NCBI GenBank assembly: GCA_001443445.1
Contig: LDXN01000026.1
Span: 1 to 37,988 of the forward strand
Length of the DNA stretch: 37,988 bases
Direction: 5' to 3'
Source of the DNA: Candidatus Dadabacteria bacterium CSP1-2
GTDB taxonomy: Bacteria; Desulfobacterota_D; UBA1144; Nemesobacterales; CSP1-2
This document shows, piece by piece, positions 1 to 7,135 of the stretch. Made by a program: the position numbers and the translations under genes. The notes under the pieces are model-generated. The model was given only the letters and a program-made list of their open reading frames with translations, was not told the origin of the DNA and did not search any database. Position 1 is the stretch's first letter. Each line of letters begins with the position of its first letter.

Positions 1-67
1 AAATTTTATATGTCTTTATAGATTCATCTAAAACTGGCGATATAAACTCTTTAATATTGCGCTCCAT
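1..67 (-). CDS. Partial gene downstream of the XRE/ImmA regulator, function unknown
   Basis: The reverse strand has an ATG at 67 preceded by a GGAGG-type ribosome binding site at about 75-80, and stays open to the window edge (22 codons, beginning MERNIKEFISPVLDES). The same frame is also open upstream to an ATG at 184. A second short ORF (117-209) begins with an ATG overlapping the stop codon of the XRE/ImmA gene (TAATG). It would join this frame if one T were removed from the six-T run near 119-124. The true gene could therefore start at 209 and carry a frameshift, or start at 184 or 67. The product is not recognised. Its position suggests co-transcription and translational coupling with the regulator. 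The fragment is too short for a function. Confidence 0.5.
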   Translation of the reverse strand, partial: MERNIKEFISPVLDESIKTYKI

Positions 68-208
68 AATTAAAACCTCCCTTTCTTCAATGAAATTAGG
101 TGGATACATTGTAGGTTCAAAAAACGTGCCAAAAGGTGTGAAATCGGTAGAACTTTTCACGATCAGCTCCCCTAAGAGGCACATAGTTTTCTCTCTCAGT
201 TCCCTCCA

Positions 209-1324
209 TTACTGAATGAAACCGCCTTTTGATAACCTTTCTATAAGTTCAAATGAATCTACTTTTAAAAGTTCGGCTAACTTTTCAAAAGAAATCTTTC
301 CTTGTGTATAAGCTTGGACTGCCAGCTTGCAGTATATCTCGGGAAGACGATCGGGCTGTTTTACTCTCTCTTCTGTGAATCCAAAAAGGGCTTCTTCTAC
401 TGTAGCAGGGTCTATTTGCAAAAGTTTCTCTAGCTTGGGTCTTCTTATGTATCCCAAATCTTTTAACCTGTATATCATTGCCTGATAACTCACGCCAAAG
501 TATCTTTTGAGCTGCACAACCTCTTTAGCCTCTAGCCTGTTTTTTGCATAAAGACTTACAAGTTTTGAGACACTAGCCTCTGGCATAAGGAAATTTGCTG
601 CGAATAAATTGGCAATGCGCTCTATTGGTTTTTTAGGCTCTCCACTGCCGTTTGTTATAACCTGACAAATCGGATAACCTTTTTCTCTGTCCTTTAGGTA
701 ATGACAGTACTCGTGGGCTGCTGTAAAAAACTGTCTGCCTTTACTTTGAGATGAGTTTATGAGCATAAAAGCCCCTTTATCTCTGCTGTAGATAAAAGCA
801 CCGTCAACCGGGGATTCTTCCATGTTCATCCTTACAACACGAACCCCTTGAGTTTCCATCAGGAGAAAAATGTCTCTTATAGGCTCTTCCCCTAAGCTCA
901 ATCTTCTTCTCTCATCTAGGGCCAATTTTTCGGAATACTGGTATGTCTGACTGAAGTTACTTAAGATACTGGAGGGCGGGTCGGGATAAATAGGAGCAAT
1001 AGGGTGGAGGATTTCTCCTGTAGCTTCTTCTAAGAAGTAATAATCCTCACAGAATTCCTTGAACTTTCTGATTTCTTCTTTGTCTTTCTCGTTTATTTGC
1101 GCCGTTCTTAGAGCTAGAGCGAAGTCTTCTCTTTTAGTGTCCATGAAATAACTTGCTTCTTTACTGAAAACTGAAGCAATTTTCGACAGTACTTCGAGGC
1201 TGGGATTTCTTTTGCCGGACTCAACCATTGAAATAAACTCCTTCGATACTCCCACTTTTACAGCAATCTCTTCCTGTGTTAATGCCTCAGATTCTCTCAG
1301 ACTTTTAATTTTTTCCCCAATCAT
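209..1324 (-). CDS. XRE-family HTH regulator fused to ImmA/IrrE-type metallopeptidase
   Basis: The 371-aa protein has an N-terminal XRE helix-turn-helix (about residues 4-58, with the LTQEEIAVKVGVSKEFIS helices). A DUF955/ImmA-IrrE zinc peptidase domain follows, with the metal-binding HEYCH motif at H204-E205-H208. The family includes phage and ICE anti-repressor proteases and stress-response regulators. Many are autoregulated and sit beside a small partner gene, so it may sense damage or a signal and cleave a repressor; that is inference. The start ATG at 1324 follows an AGAGG-like site. The promoter contains a 13-bp palindrome that could be its own operator. The stop codon overlaps an ATG of the next ORF on the same strand (TAATG). 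Length is normal for XRE-ImmA fusions. Confidence 0.88.
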   Translation of the reverse strand: MIGEKIKSLRESEALTQEEIAVKVGVSKEFISMVESGKRNPSLEVLSKIASVFSKEASYFMDTKREDFALALRTAQINEKDKEEIRKFKEFCEDYYFLEEATGEILHPIAPIYPDPPSSILSNFSQTYQYSEKLALDERRRLSLGEEPIRDIFLLMETQGVRVVRMNMEESPVDGAFIYSRDKGAFMLINSSQSKGRQFFTAAHEYCHYLKDREKGYPICQVITNGSGEPKKPIERIANLFAANFLMPEASVSKLVSLYAKNRLEAKEVVQLKRYFGVSYQAMIYRLKDLGYIRRPKLEKLLQIDPATVEEALFGFTEERVKQPDRLPEIYCKLAVQAYTQGKISFEKLAELLKVDSFELIERLSKGGFIQ

Positions 1325-1356
1325 TTCAGTTAACCTCTTTTGTTAAATGCCGTAAT

Positions 1357-1384
1357 AATATAACTAATAGTTAACTTTTGTCAA
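1357..1384 (-). promoter_or_regulatory. Promoter of XRE/ImmA gene with palindromic operator
   Basis: On the reverse strand there is a perfect -35 TTGACA (1384-1379) and a -10 TATATT (1362-1357) with a 16-bp spacer. TAACTAATAGTTA at 1361-1373 is an odd-length palindrome, symmetric around its central base, covering the spacer and touching the -10. XRE regulators usually bind such sites to repress themselves, so this is a likely autoregulatory operator. The binding is inferred. Confidence 0.6.
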
Positions 1385-1497
1385 GTGCACTACAAAAATT
1401 TGATAATAAGTTTGCTTAAATATCCGTTTATGAAGAGCTGGAAGTAGCTCTGTGAAACTATACTAAGCTTATAACCGTCTAATAGTAGGCAAAGACT

Positions 1498-1541
1498 AGT
1501 ATATTACTTTGTATTGACAGTATATTACTTTTATTTAATAA
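1498..1541 (+). promoter_or_regulatory. Promoter with 21-bp-spaced direct repeats before flavoprotein gene
   Basis: AGTATATTACTTT occurs twice, at 1498-1510 and 1519-1531, with a 21-bp period (two helical turns, same face). A consensus -35 TTGACA (1514-1519) lies between and overlaps the second repeat. A TAATAA -10 candidate follows at 1536-1541 with a 16-bp spacer. The repeats look like tandem activator or repressor sites. No regulator is identified for them. Confidence 0.5.
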
Positions 1542-1569
1542 AAATCGTGCTTACGTGAGGTAATTCATA

Positions 1570-2979
1570 ATGAAGGAATACGATATTATCATAATCGGGG
1601 CAGGAAGTGGTGGACTTAACATCGCAGGTTTTATGAATCGTGCGGGTTTTAAGGTGCTTCTTATTGACAAAAGTGACGAACGTATCGGTGGTGACTGTCT
1701 AAACTCCGGTTGCGTACCGAGTAAGGCATTGATACATGTTGCTCGTCTTCTGAAGGATGCAAATGAAGCAAGTAGGTTCGGTCTTACTGTCAATGGGAAA
1801 GCCGACATCAAAAAGGTATTAGGCTATGTAAAGGAAAAACAAGAAGTTATTAGGGTTCATGAAAATGCAGAGCACTTCCGCAAGATCGGAATGGACGTTG
1901 TGCTTGGAGAAGCCCGGTTTGCAGGCCCTGATTCTGTAACAGTTGGAAATGAGACATATCGTGGCAAGAAAATAATCCTAGCGACTGGCTCTCGTCCACG
2001 AAAGCTGGATGTACCAGGGATAGAAAAGGTGAAATATGAGACTAATGAAACAATATTTGATCTAGATAAGCTTCCCGATCATCTGGTTGTTATTGGCGGC
2101 GGGCCAATTGGGATTGAGCTAGGTCAGGCTTTCCGGCATCTCGGTTCAAAAGTTACAGTAGTAGAGATGGATACAAAATTTCTACCAAAGGAGAGCCCAG
2201 AGATTGCAGATGTGCTGCGACGACGATTGGAATCCGAGGGAATAAGTTTCATTTTCAATGCAACTGTTAAGGAGTTTACCTCACCTAATCAGGCAGTCAT
2301 TGTCAACAAGGATAAGAAGGAGATACGAATCGATTTCGATACTATGCTCGTGAGTATCGGGAGGGACTATAATATAAATGGTTTATCTCTCGAGAAGGCT
2401 GATATAGAACTTGATGAGACTGGAAAAAGGCTCAAGGTAGATGAGCACCTTCGCACAACAAATAAACGCGTCTATGTTTCTGGGGATGTCGCTGGCTCCT
2501 ACCAGTTCACTCATGCCGCTGAGGTTCACGCAGGTGTCATCATCAACAATTTCTTCTCTCCATTTAAGAAAAAGCTTAACAATGACCATATGGCCTGGGT
2601 GACCTATACAACTCCGGAGATTGCTACTTTTGGCTTGAATGAGGAAGAGCTTAAGAAGCGCGGAATATCATATGAAAAAATTGTTTTTGATTTTAATGAG
2701 GATGACAGGGCAATTGTTGATGAGGCTCAGGATGGAAAGCTTCTGCTATTCATTGCAAAAGATAAAATCCTCGGTGGCTCTATGGTGGCGGAGAACGCTG
2801 GGGAGTTAAGTCAGGAACTCATCCTTGCTAACTCAAGCGGGCTTAAGCTCAAGCATATCTTTGGCAAGGTATACCCGTATCCTACAGCAAGCCGAGTGAA
2901 TAAAAGGATTATCAGCTTATACTACGCAAATAAGTTGACCCCTTTTGCAAAAAGGGTATTGCACCTTTTCTATGGATGA
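1570..2979 (+). CDS. FAD-dependent pyridine nucleotide-disulfide oxidoreductase (Lpd/MerA-like)
   Basis: The 469-aa protein belongs to the class I disulfide reductase family (dihydrolipoamide dehydrogenase, mercuric reductase). It shows the N-terminal FAD Rossmann motif GAGSGG, the redox disulfide in GGDCLNSGCVPSK (about residues 42-54), a second NAD(P)H Rossmann motif GGGPIGIELG, the VSGDVAG FAD-binding motif, and a dimerisation domain from about residue 345. The usual C-terminal His-Glu base (HPTxxE) is replaced by a YPYPTASRVNK-type sequence, as in several uncharacterised MerA-like relatives, so the substrate need not be lipoamide. There is no N-terminal HMA domain or C-terminal Cys pair, which argues against a classical MerA. 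A GAGG site lies 9 nt before the ATG. Its 3' end overlaps the convergent methyltransferase by 10 bp. Confidence 0.85.
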   Translation: MKEYDIIIIGAGSGGLNIAGFMNRAGFKVLLIDKSDERIGGDCLNSGCVPSKALIHVARLLKDANEASRFGLTVNGKADIKKVLGYVKEKQEVIRVHENAEHFRKIGMDVVLGEARFAGPDSVTVGNETYRGKKIILATGSRPRKLDVPGIEKVKYETNETIFDLDKLPDHLVVIGGGPIGIELGQAFRHLGSKVTVVEMDTKFLPKESPEIADVLRRRLESEGISFIFNATVKEFTSPNQAVIVNKDKKEIRIDFDTMLVSIGRDYNINGLSLEKADIELDETGKRLKVDEHLRTTNKRVYVSGDVAGSYQFTHAAEVHAGVIINNFFSPFKKKLNNDHMAWVTYTTPEIATFGLNEEELKKRGISYEKIVFDFNEDDRAIVDEAQDGKLLLFIAKDKILGGSMVAENAGELSQELILANSSGLKLKHIFGKVYPYPTASRVNKRIISLYYANKLTPFAKRVLHLFYG

Positions 2980-3809
2980 GTTTCCTTAGAATTTTTGAAG
3001 TTGCCAGGTTTTCTGGAAATAAAGAGGTGATTTCCGGCACGGCCTTCGTCAATAAGGCGAAGATAGGTATCAAAGTAGATAATATGGTAATCGGTGTTTT
3101 CTTTTCCTTGCTCCTTTACAATAGCGTCGTAATGTTTTTTATAGGCATCGCCCCATAACTTATTTTGAATTCTAAAATCCTCTACGTATTCAGTGACCTC
3201 GAGTATACGAAATCCGGCTTCCTTGAGTTTAGATTTATAACCATCTACCGTGTCGTAGTATTGTGGAATAAGATAGCCGCGAGCCATGTTCTCGATAATC
3301 TCAGGATCATCTGGCATATCTATGGTACCACTTAATAAGGCAAATATACCGTTAGGTTTTAGAACACTAATGACCTGTTGGAAAAGTCCTATCTTGTCCT
3401 TGAACACATTCATTACATTGATGCTAATTGCTAAATCAAAAGTGCTATCTGGGAATGGCATTTCCATAGCGTCACCAAGATGGAAGGTTACACGGTCACT
3501 CAGGCTAGACTCCTTTGCAAATTTTCTTGCCCGTTCTACTCCAACATCTGAAATATCTATCCCCATTATACGGCATCCGGTTTTTTCAGCTATGTAAATA
3601 GCTGGACCTCCTACGCCACTTCCGATATCCAATACATAGGTGTCTCTCTTTATACCGGTTTTTCGAATTAGCTCATCAAGATACCACGGTGTGATAAAAG
3701 ACTGTTGTCCAATATCCTGGTCTCCCCAGATGCTTTTTCGGATTAGCTGATTGGCAGGACTATCTAGTTTATGTAACGTTGAGTAATCAAGTCCCTTATT
3801 TGTTTCCAT
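2970..3809 (-). CDS. Class I SAM-dependent methyltransferase
   Basis: The 279-aa protein has the Rossmann methyltransferase core: motif I VLDIGSGVGG (about residues 59-68), the acidic end of beta-2 in GIDIS, a GDAMEMPFPDSTFD motif II/III region, and a LKPNGIFAL post-core strand. It resembles UbiE/Methyltransf_11 enzymes and the small-molecule C- or N-methyltransferases (tocopherol or sarcosine type). The substrate cannot be read from sequence. The start at 3809 has an AGGAGAGGAG ribosome binding site. It converges on the flavoprotein gene with a 10-bp overlap of the ends, so the two may be linked functionally, but they are not an operon. Confidence 0.82.
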   Translation of the reverse strand: METNKGLDYSTLHKLDSPANQLIRKSIWGDQDIGQQSFITPWYLDELIRKTGIKRDTYVLDIGSGVGGPAIYIAEKTGCRIMGIDISDVGVERARKFAKESSLSDRVTFHLGDAMEMPFPDSTFDLAISINVMNVFKDKIGLFQQVISVLKPNGIFALLSGTIDMPDDPEIIENMARGYLIPQYYDTVDGYKSKLKEAGFRILEVTEYVEDFRIQNKLWGDAYKKHYDAIVKEQGKENTDYHIIYFDTYLRLIDEGRAGNHLFISRKPGNFKNSKETHP

Positions 3810-3904
3810 TTTCTCCTCTCCTTTAACTTACTCATTTTATTAGATAATTCAACAAATCCAAGAAATCTGATAAAATCTCGTTATGGAAAATTTTTATAAT
3901 TTAT

Positions 3905-3932
3905 TTGCTTTTCAGATTAATGAAGCTATATT
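3905..3932 (+). promoter_or_regulatory. Promoter of first metal-efflux locus (near-leaderless)
   Basis: TTGCTT (3905-3910) and TATATT (3927-3932) are separated by 16 bp. The -10 ends only 10 bp before the ATG at 3942, so the start point would fall at or within a few bases of the start codon. There is no ribosome binding site before this ATG. The same layout (16-bp spacer, ATG 12 bp after the -10) precedes the paralogue at 20649. Confidence 0.5.
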
Positions 3933-3941
3933 TAAATAAGC

Positions 3942-4325
3942 ATGAAATATCTAAGCTTTTTCTTAGCCCTAACCACATTTCTCTGCTACACAGGTATTTG
4001 TGCAGATGTCAGTTACTCAAATAATACTAGCGAGATAACAACAAATACGAGTTGTCACGGAACTAAAAAGCAAGACACTTCCAGCTCAGCAATTTCCTAC
4101 AAGAACTCAAATCATATAAACCATAAAATAGATATGTGCCAAGTTGCACTTCCTAATGCTCCACAAGGTTATGATTTAAATCAAAGTCATATTATTTTAT
4201 CTTCACTGGCTGTTTATGTGCCTATGTTAGAAATTAATAAAGCTACTGTACTTGTCTTTAGTTTTAACATTAAGGAACACCATCCACCTGAGTTATTTCT
4301 ATCTAATTCTTCCTTCTTACTTTAA
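3942..4325 (+). CDS. Small exported Cys/His protein, first gene of efflux locus 1
   Basis: This 127-aa protein has an N-terminal signal peptide (hydrophobic residues 4-20, cleavage near GICADV). A Ser/Thr/Asn-rich linker follows, then a conserved block: C66-xx-AL-PNAP-x-G-x-D-x-N, and an extreme C-terminus HPPELFLSNSSFLL. A paralogue at 20649-21032 shares the length, the signal peptide, the MCxxALPNAP block and the C-terminal LFLxNSSFLL. Both open an RND metal-efflux locus. The family is not recognised; it recalls the short Cys/His-rich exported ORFs seen ahead of copper operons. A periplasmic metal-binding or sensing role is inference. The start lacks a Shine-Dalgarno site, consistent with a leaderless transcript. 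Confidence 0.7.
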   Translation: MKYLSFFLALTTFLCYTGICADVSYSNNTSEITTNTSCHGTKKQDTSSSAISYKNSNHINHKIDMCQVALPNAPQGYDLNQSHIILSSLAVYVPMLEINKATVLVFSFNIKEHHPPELFLSNSSFLL

Positions 4326-4341
4326 TATCCACCCTGGTCTA

Positions 4342-4413
4342 ACCTCTGCTTAGTGTATAGCTCTAAAAGTCTATCACTATCTTTATATCGTTATCTGACT
4401 TCCCGGCAGAGGT
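4342..4413 (+). promoter_or_regulatory. Intercistronic inverted repeat, conserved between the two efflux loci
   Basis: ACCTCTGC (4342-4349) pairs with GCAGAGGT (4406-4413) across about 56 nt. The region 21050-21124 in the second locus is related in sequence (the CCTCTGCTTA start is shared) and keeps 7 of the 8 pairs. It lies between the small Cys/His gene and the next cistron, so it could be an attenuator, a processing site or a metal-responsive RNA element. The function is unproven. Confidence 0.4.
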
Positions 4414-4471
4414 AAGGTACCAAATAAATCCTTTTATAAAACTGTAAAAATAAGGTAGGAGGTGTAGAGCC

Positions 4472-4912
4472 ACGGGGAAAAGAGTTAAGGGCAAAAAAAT
4501 AATTAAGGGAATCAGTATTATGCTAGGTTTGCTGATTTCATTAGTCTTTACAGGGTGTGCACGCACGAAAGGGGAGTTTATCAAGCTCAGCACTGACATT
4601 TATCCACCAAAATCGGAGGCCCAAGAGATTCTACTTATTCAGAACGGTATTGATAGATCCTACAAAGAGATTGGTCTTGTGAAGGCAAAGGGAAATCGGT
4701 ATACCAAGGATGAGGAATGCCTTGAGAAGATACTTCAGATTGCCAAAGAAGCTGGGGCAGATGCGGTTATAAAAGCCCATGTGGAAAAAACGGAGAGGTT
4801 AGTTTCCCGGCAAATCACTGCGGGTAAGTTCCCCATGTCCAGGAAATATAAGGTAAAAGAGCCAGTTTGTGAGGGAACTGCCGTTGTATTTACGGGAAAT
4901 GGAGCAAGGTAG
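4472..4912 (+). CDS. Putative lipoprotein of efflux locus 1, probable ACG start
   Basis: The first ATG in frame is at 4520, but it has no ribosome binding site and gives a signal peptide without positive charges. The frame is open upstream to ACG at 4472, eight bases after an AGGAGGT site. That start adds 16 residues (xGKRVKGKKIIKGISI) and yields a complete lipoprotein signal: basic n-region, hydrophobic MLGLLISLVF, and TGC with the lipidated Cys. The equivalent position in the second locus is a normal ATG after the same kind of site, so ACG looks like a mutated or rare start. The mature part (about 115 aa) contains an EIGLVKAKG strand and an AKEAGADAVI helix like those of YbjQ/DUF4156-type proteins. 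A role in metal binding or envelope function is inference. Confidence 0.65.
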   Translation, partial: TGKRVKGKKIIKGISIMLGLLISLVFTGCARTKGEFIKLSTDIYPPKSEAQEILLIQNGIDRSYKEIGLVKAKGNRYTKDEECLEKILQIAKEAGADAVIKAHVEKTERLVSRQITAGKFPMSRKYKVKEPVCEGTAVVFTGNGAR

Positions 4913-4951
4913 TAGTTATATAAAAATTCTTCAAAAAGGAGGCTACAAACC

Positions 4952-5329
4952 ATGATTAGACCTAGTAAGTCGCTTATAGCTTTGGGAATAGGTGTGTTCT
5001 TGCTATCTATCTCCGTTACTTTTGGAGAGACTAAGGATAGGAAAGAAGTTACGATCAAAGGTCGGGTTATAGACCCGGTTTGTTTGATAACCATGAACAT
5101 GAAAGGAGAGGGACACAGAGAATGTGCTCTTAATTGTGCTAAGGCTGGAGAGGACTTGGCACTCATGGATGAAAAAGGAAAAATCTATCCTATCCTTCCG
5201 GAGAAAGCTGTTACAAATCCTAATCAACCTGTTCTCGATTATGTTGAGAAAACAGTCACGGTTAAAGGAACACTTATCGAAAGTGGTGGGGTTAGTTATA
5301 TCATGATTAAAGAGGTTAAAGGTAGTTAA
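4952..5329 (+). CDS. Exported protein with conserved Cys cluster, efflux locus 1
   Basis: This 125-aa protein has a signal peptide (hydrophobic stretch 8-22, cleavage near TFGET) and a mature domain carrying DPVC44, H55, C58 and C62 (HRECALNCAKAGEDLALMD). The rest reads as a beta-rich fold, ending in VTVKGTLIESGGVSYIMIKEV, which resembles an OB-like strand pattern. Proteins of this sort occur in bacterial heavy-metal loci. The Cys/His set could bind a soft metal ion in the periplasm, but the family is not characterised as far as I can tell. The start has an AGGAGG site. It sits 39 nt after the lipoprotein and 32 nt before the helical protein, so all three are probably co-transcribed. Confidence 0.68.
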   Translation: MIRPSKSLIALGIGVFLLSISVTFGETKDRKEVTIKGRVIDPVCLITMNMKGEGHRECALNCAKAGEDLALMDEKGKIYPILPEKAVTNPNQPVLDYVEKTVTVKGTLIESGGVSYIMIKEVKGS

Positions 5330-5361
5330 TCAAAATTTGATCAGATAAGGAGGTGATAAAT

Positions 5362-5724
5362 ATGAAAAGGATATTACCGCTAGCAATAGCTTTCGTAGTA
5401 CCCATTTTGCTTTTCTCTTTCTTAGGAGTGTTTCCTGGAAGTGCTTCTGAGGAAGAAGATGTTGACAAAATGATAGAGACTGCCACAACCCCTGAGGATC
5501 ATATAAAGATTGCAGAGTATTATGAAAAACAAGCCAAGAAAATGGAGGAAAAGGCAAGGTTGCATGGCACCTTGGCTGATTCGTACAAGAATAGAGGTAA
5601 GCCTTTTTCTGGACTTGCTAAACACTGCTCTGATCTTTCAAAGAAGTATATGGAAGCTGCTAAAGACTATAAGACTATGGCGATGGAACATATGAAGATG
5701 GCTCAGGATATGCAAAAGCAGTAG
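5362..5724 (+). CDS. Exported helical ~120-aa protein, paralogue 1 of 4
   Basis: This 120-aa protein starts at ATG 5362, after GGAGGTG with good spacing (an upstream in-frame GTG at 5353 lies inside the ribosome binding site). It has a signal peptide ending near GSAS. The mature part is all-helical and charged: TATTPEDHIKIAEYYEKQA, then LADSYKNRGKP, then AKHCSDLSKKYMEAAKDYK, and a C-terminal AQDMQKQ. Paralogues lie at 13424, 16172 and 28726. The single Cys and the His-Lys/Met-rich tail (MAMEHMKMAQDM) recall small periplasmic metal or stress helical bundles, but no known family is claimed. It is encoded inside the efflux operon, 125 nt before tolC, with a hairpin between. Confidence 0.75.
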   Translation: MKRILPLAIAFVVPILLFSFLGVFPGSASEEEDVDKMIETATTPEDHIKIAEYYEKQAKKMEEKARLHGTLADSYKNRGKPFSGLAKHCSDLSKKYMEAAKDYKTMAMEHMKMAQDMQKQ

Positions 5725-5731
5725 CAATGGC

Positions 5732-5769
5732 TTCCCCAGGTGTGGAAGAAACCTCTCCTGCCTGGGGAA
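5732..5769 (+). terminator. Hairpin after helical paralogue 1
   Basis: TTCCCCAGG (5732-5740) pairs perfectly with CCTGGGGAA (5761-5769) around an inner GGA/TCC stem. There is no clear T-run after it. It lies between the helical gene and tolC, so it may attenuate the operon or stabilise the upstream mRNA rather than end transcription. The same structure follows the other three paralogues. Confidence 0.5.
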
Positions 5770-5849
5770 AAGCCTATAACATTTATTCTGCATAAGATTT
5801 ACGCGTGTTGTGAAAAGCTTTGAGTGGATTTCTATAAGGAGGTGTAAAG

Positions 5850-7100
5850 ATGAGACTCGTTCTAGCATTAATAATAGTCTCAATTGGGCTTAGTGCTTTT
5901 GCCGATGAGACTACGCCCCTTAAATCCCTTGTCGAAGAAGCCTTGGAGAAAAACCCTGAGATACTGAGAGCAAAAGCCGAGTGGGAAGCAGCTACTAAGC
6001 GTCCCTCTCAAGCAGGTTCCCTTCCCGACCCAATAGTTGGAGTTGGTTGGAGAAATGTAAGATTTGATCGTATAACCCTTACCGAAGACCCAAATAGTAT
6101 GGTTACGTTCTCACTCTCACAGGAATTTCCCTTTCCAGGAAAGCTTTCCCTTAGAGAAAAAGTAGCTCAAGAGGAAGCGCAGGCTCAGGAAAAATTGTAT
6201 GAAGCTACTTTAAGAAGGGTGATAGCAGATCTTAAAGAAGCCTATTACAACTGGTTCTTAGTTGATAAGTCCATAGAAATTACTCTTAAAAATAAAGACC
6301 TTCTTGAAAAATTTCTAAAAGTTGCTGAGGCGAAATACGCTGTAGGGAAAGGAATACAGCAGGATGTGTTAAAAGCTCAGGTGGAGGTATCAAGATTTAT
6401 TGAACAGCTTCAGCTTCTTGAAGAAAGAAGGGGAATTGTAGAAGCCAGAATAAGAAGCATATTAAATCGTCCACCTGATTCTCCACTTGTAAAGCCGGAG
6501 GTTGTAGAGAAGTCTCCCTTCATTCTAACAGCGGAGGAGCTTTATAAGCTTACTAAAGAAAAAGCTCCCCTTCTTAAGGTGAAGGAGAATCTTATTGATA
6601 GACAAGAAGAGGCCTTAAAGCTTGCCAAGAGGGAGTACTATCCTGACTTTGCTTTAGGGGTTGCCCCTGCCGTAATGGGGATGGAAAGTGGTGGGGTGGA
6701 AGGTGCCTGGGAGGTAACACTTGGGGTAAAAGTGCCGCTCTATTTTTACCGCAAACAAAGGTTTGGAGTTCAGGAGGCGGTTTCACAGCTTCAGGCGGCG
6801 CGGGAAGATTACACAAGCACAAACCAATCCTTATTTTTTAACGTTAAAGATCAATACCTGGTTGCTAAGACGTCGGAGAATCTTCTCAAGCTTTTTCAAG
6901 AAGGTATAATTCCACAGGCTGCTTCATCACTTGAGTCCGCAATCACAGGGTATCAAGTTGGGAATATAGACTTTCTTACGCTCCTGAACAATCTTGTAAC
7001 TCTTTTTAATTTTGAAATCACATATTATACGTATCTTACGAACTATCAGACAGCACTCGCAAGAATTGAAGAAGTTGTTGACATGCCTTTAATTAAGTGA
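5850..7100 (+). CDS. TolC-family outer-membrane efflux protein, locus 1
   Basis: This 416-aa protein has a signal peptide (MRLVLALIIVSIGLSAFAD) and two OEP repeats. The first holds the LKSLVEEALEKNPEILRAKAEWEAA helix region and RPSQAGSLPDP, followed by a coiled-coil hairpin. The second begins near LTAEELYKLTKEKAPLLKVKE. It is the CusC/CzcC-type outer-membrane channel of an RND metal pump. The ribosome binding site AAGGAGGTG is close to the ATG. No N-terminal lipobox is seen, unlike E. coli CusC. It is followed 35 nt later by the adaptor gene. Channel assembly with the adaptor and pump encoded next is expected from the family. Confidence 0.88.
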   Translation: MRLVLALIIVSIGLSAFADETTPLKSLVEEALEKNPEILRAKAEWEAATKRPSQAGSLPDPIVGVGWRNVRFDRITLTEDPNSMVTFSLSQEFPFPGKLSLREKVAQEEAQAQEKLYEATLRRVIADLKEAYYNWFLVDKSIEITLKNKDLLEKFLKVAEAKYAVGKGIQQDVLKAQVEVSRFIEQLQLLEERRGIVEARIRSILNRPPDSPLVKPEVVEKSPFILTAEELYKLTKEKAPLLKVKENLIDRQEEALKLAKREYYPDFALGVAPAVMGMESGGVEGAWEVTLGVKVPLYFYRKQRFGVQEAVSQLQAAREDYTSTNQSLFFNVKDQYLVAKTSENLLKLFQEGIIPQAASSLESAITGYQVGNIDFLTLLNNLVTLFNFEITYYTYLTNYQTALARIEEVVDMPLIK

Positions 7101-7135
7101 ACTTTGTAAGTAATAAGGCTCAGGAGGTTTAAGAA

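Noticed and set aside
1434-1451. AGAGCT/AGCTCT hairpin upstream of the flavoprotein gene
   Set aside because: Six pairs with a six-base loop, no conservation evidence and no clear role.
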